Shown here: positions 23,129-23,537 of the stretch, in pieces | Numbering within the stretch: position 1 is the stretch's first letter | How the letters are laid out: each line of letters opens with the position of its first letter | Origin: Promethearchaeota archaeon | Lineage (GTDB): Archaea; Asgardarchaeota; Lokiarchaeia; Sigynarchaeales; SOKP01 | Direction of reading: 5' to 3' | Length of the DNA: 23,537 nt | Assembly: GCA_016839845.1 (NCBI GenBank) | Contig: JAEOTL010000320.1 | Coordinates: 1-23,537, forward strand | Made by a program: the position numbers and the translations under genes | Notes under the pieces: model-generated | Seen by the model: only the letters and a program-made list of their open reading frames with translations | Told to the model about the DNA's origin: nothing | Database searches by the model: none

Positions 23129-23537
23129 CGTATCGAATTTTCTAATCCTTTAATTAAATGAGTTAAAAGTTTATTAATTGGAGCCTTAACATTTAATTCC
23201 TTCGCATATTTTAACACCCTTCCATTGATAAAGTCAATCTCAGTAGGTTGCCCATTTAGAATATCCTGCAGCATGGAATTTTTATTTTCTGCGGTTTTTT
23301 CAGCCACATCATAAGTTAACGCTACAAAATCTTCCTCAGAAAGTTCGATCTTCTTAGCTTTTGCCACTTTAATCGCTTCCGTGACCGCCTCTGCCATCAT
23401 TTGCTTTAACCCTTCAGATTCCAATAACTGACCGTTTTTTAGTCCAGTTAAAGCCCCAAAGGCATTAATTCCTATATTCACAAAAACTTTCTCCCAGCCC
23501 TCCTTAATGATATCCTCTACTATAATAACCTCAAATC
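23125..23537 (-). CDS. panE: 2-dehydropantoate 2-reductase (PanE), C-terminal part, cut by window end
   Basis: The reading frame stays open to the last base, so the start and the N-terminal NADP-binding domain lie outside; a GTG at 23481 inside the frame is not the true start. The visible 137 residues are the ketopantoate reductase C-terminal domain: WEKVFVNIGINAFGALTG, a long helix, KNSMLQDILNGQPTEIDFIN, and VKAPINKLLTHLIKGLE. KxSMLQD and TEIDxINGxV are the family's substrate-binding motifs. The enzyme reduces ketopantoate to pantoate for CoA synthesis. Some related enzymes of the same superfamily act on other 2-oxoacids, but the TEID motif favours PanE. Confidence 0.9.
   Translation of the reverse strand, partial: FEVIIVEDIIKEGWEKVFVNIGINAFGALTGLKNGQLLESEGLKQMMAEAVTEAIKVAKAKKIELSEEDFVALTYDVAEKTAENKNSMLQDILNGQPTEIDFINGRVLKYAKELNVKAPINKLLTHLIKGLENSIR

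Overview
The window looks like a chromosomal segment of an archaeon, most likely an Asgard (Promethearchaeota, Lokiarchaeia-like) lineage. The archaeal call is firm: TFB, Rpo12, aIF2-beta, aRF1, NMD3, RIO1, a Pno1-type KH protein, archaeal phosphopantothenate synthetase, initiator tRNA and an interrupted tRNA are all present. The Asgard call is an inference. It rests on AT-rich DNA combined with a roadblock-fold protein beside a small CxxC protein, an RPA32-like protein, a SWS1/ZSWIM7-like protein and a PAC3-like proteasome chaperone. No mobile element, CRISPR array or prophage was seen.

Region 1 (1-2614, mostly minus strand) starts with a tRNA-Leu-like gene broken by insertions in the anticodon loop and the T loop. 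It continues with a PAC3/PAC4-like protein, a basic protein with a C-terminal Cys/His domain, a roadblock-fold protein and a multi-zinc-finger protein. Region 2 (2700-6023) has tfb convergent with a short rpo12 gene (49 aa), then a PAC2-family proteasome chaperone ending in an HbYX motif, a YkgJ-type cysteine-cluster protein and a SWS1-like SWIM protein. Positions 6024-6555 hold no ordinary gene, but do hold hairpins and a pair of related short ORFs exactly 200 bp apart.

Region 3 (6556-11987) has a DUF885-type metallopeptidase, a GT4 glycosyltransferase overlapping a fold-III PLP enzyme, ftsZ, and an unrecognised 123-aa gene after ftsZ. Region 4 (11992-15925, minus strand) is an information-processing cluster read in the order RPA32-like, aIF2-beta, DUF424, NMD3, RIO1, Pno1-like. 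It joins translation initiation to ribosome biogenesis and DNA maintenance. An initiator tRNA with an encoded CCA end follows upstream.

Region 5 (16434-23537) has a site-2-protease-like membrane protease, a TtuA/NcsA-type tRNA thiolase, a Get3/ArsA ATPase, aRF1, phosphopantothenate synthetase, an Ard1/RimI-type N-acetyltransferase, and the C-terminal part of ketopantoate reductase cut by the window end. The last group brings two CoA-pathway enzymes close together.

The most unusual signals are the doubly interrupted tRNA-Leu, with a T-arm duplication and an intron segment complementary to its own D arm; two proteasome-chaperone homologues of different families about 3.3 kb apart; the SWS1-like gene; and the fold-III enzyme lacking its usual cysteine.
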